From Alitta virens (lineage: Eukaryota; Annelida; Polychaeta; Phyllodocida; Nereididae), in the NCBI GenBank assembly GCA_932294295.1, contig OW028585.1, positions 22,358,912-22,422,911 on the forward strand: 64,000 bases of DNA, written 5' to 3'. Under the pieces are notes generated by a model. It did not search any database. It was not told the origin of the DNA and saw only the letters and a program-made list of their open reading frames with translations. Numbering within the stretch: the stretch's first letter is position 1; the number at the start of each line of letters is the position of its first letter. The position numbers and the translations under genes are program-made. This document shows positions 62,877-64,000 of the stretch, piece by piece.

Positions 62877-63322
62877 CATCTATCCATCAGTATCCATCTA
62901 TCTATAAGTATCTATCCATCTATCTAAAAGTATCTATCCATCTATCTAAAAGTATCTATCCATCTATCTAAAAGTATCTATCCGTCTATCTAAAAGTATC
63001 TATCCGTCTATCTAAAAGTATCTATCCATCTATCTAAAAGTATCTATCCGTCTATCTAAAGTATCTATCCGTCTATCTATATAAGTATCCGTCTATCTAT
63101 AAGTATCTATAAATCTATAAGTATCTATAAATCTATATAAGTATCTATCTATCTATAAGTATCTATCTATATCTATATATCTATAAGTATCCATCTATCT
63201 ATAAGTATCTATCTATAAGTATCTATCTATAGGGATCTATCTATAAGTATCCATCCATAAGTATCTATCTATAAGTATCTATCTATAATTATCTGTCTAT
63301 CTAACTATCTATAGAATAACTT
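62877..63322. repeat. CTAT-rich microsatellite, unit 3
   Basis: Longest version, about 445 bp, with two or three more of the same units than in unit 2. Confidence 0.95.
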
Positions 63323-64000
63323 TATTATAACCTGTAAAGGTAACTTGTGGCTTGCATAAATATAATGTGCATGAATAAAATGTTTATCAGACATGTAGTT
63401 TCTAAGAAAATGTAGTACAAAATCTAGAAAAAACTGTCTGATAAAGATTTTATTCCTGGTACTAATGGTATCCACATTATACAACTTATTTATGAAATTG
63501 TAGCTTTCCACAAGAAAGGGTGTTTTTGTAATAGCCATTCAAAAATGGGGTTTCAGAAAAAAAATCACAAAATGAAAAAGAAACTTCAAGCACATACAAT
63601 ATTACGGAATTTCAACCTGTACCTCTCAAAGTTCGTCTTACAAGAGTAATTGTACTAAATCTAAAGCATGTCCAATTGGAGGTCACAAGTTCAAAAACTG
63701 AATTTCATACGACATTGCCAAAACGAGTGCAAAAAAAGCCGAAACCTTGACTTTTGTCGTTTTGGCTACAAAAAGTATAGGAAATACTGATCTAAAATGT
63801 TGCACACTTCCTATATAATGTAGCTTTGCCTCAGATATTTTTAAGACAAATTCGAGATGACCAGCATAGATGGGAAAATTTTCAGAAATTGTTGAATTTA
63901 CATGGAATGACTATTCAGATTGAAGCTTATTTTTCACTACAGCAAATATAAGAAATGCAAATAACCGCGATATCACGGAAATACTATAGGGTCATTCTGT

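Larger units (their letters stand above)
58721..64000. repeat. Tandem array of 1.74-1.86-kb units
   Basis: Three nearly identical units start at 58721 (1740 bp), 60461 (1821 bp) and 62282 (cut by the window end). Length differences come almost wholly from a CTATCTATAAGTAT-type block. Each unit carries the same 90- and 77-codon minus-strand ORFs, which have no recognisable product. Units also share CCGCGATATCACGG, an 'ATAGGGTCATTCCGTGTC' string and CTCCACCGAGGCC. The array continues past the right edge. Confidence 0.96.

Noticed and set aside
59620..63538. Conserved 77- and 90-codon ORFs in the 1.8-kb units
   Set aside because: Conservation matches that of the surrounding non-coding unit, with an amino-acid change among the few differences; no domain is seen.

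Overview
The window looks like intergenic, repeat-dominated nuclear DNA of an invertebrate animal. The evidence is spliced gene remnants with GT..AG introns, a tRNA-derived SINE with target-site duplications, BEL/Pao and Ty3/Gypsy LTR retrotransposons, a non-LTR (LINE) reverse transcriptase, hAT-like and DUF6589/RecQ-type DNA-transposon genes, long satellite arrays, and AT-rich composition. This mix is common in cnidarians, molluscs, hemichordates and amphioxus; I cannot name the species. I see no intact host protein gene, rRNA, tRNA or CRISPR. Every recognisable coding region is broken by stops or frameshifts.

Layout. 1-19120: a 1110-bp satellite in tandem, itself an old diverged duplication, with higher-order structure created by one SINE insertion and by a 437-bp partial duplication. 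19121-20600: non-satellite DNA rich in AGGTCA-like motifs. 20600-25219: a ~133-bp satellite with SINE-derived inserts. 25220-33107: a degenerate BEL/Pao element on the minus strand, inserted inside that satellite, which resumes at 33113. About 34200-34860: remnants of a LamG-like domain gene on the minus strand. 35750-37600: a 5'-truncated LINE. 37800-38940 (plus) and 44321-38909 (minus): a RecQ-type helicase and a multi-exon DUF6589 gene meeting tail to tail, probably one decayed DNA transposon. A 980-bp foldback element sits in a DUF6589 intron. 53840-44562 (minus): a hAT-like transposase gene split by a Gypsy element (45607-52793), which itself carries a SINE (51487-51672). 54083-58720: another SINE, several palindromic elements and local duplications. 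58721-64000: a tandem array of ~1.74-1.86 kb units, each with an expandable CTAT-rich block.

The mobile elements do not form a pathway; they record a nested history. SINE entered Gypsy, which entered hAT; BEL entered the 133-bp satellite and was later broken by a 1.6-kb insert; SINEs entered both satellites and were then copied by satellite turnover. The most informative items are the convergent RecQ/DUF6589 pair, a row of covarying hairpins in the Gypsy leader, a 56-bp palindrome present several times near 56 kb, and the foldback element with nested inverted repeats.
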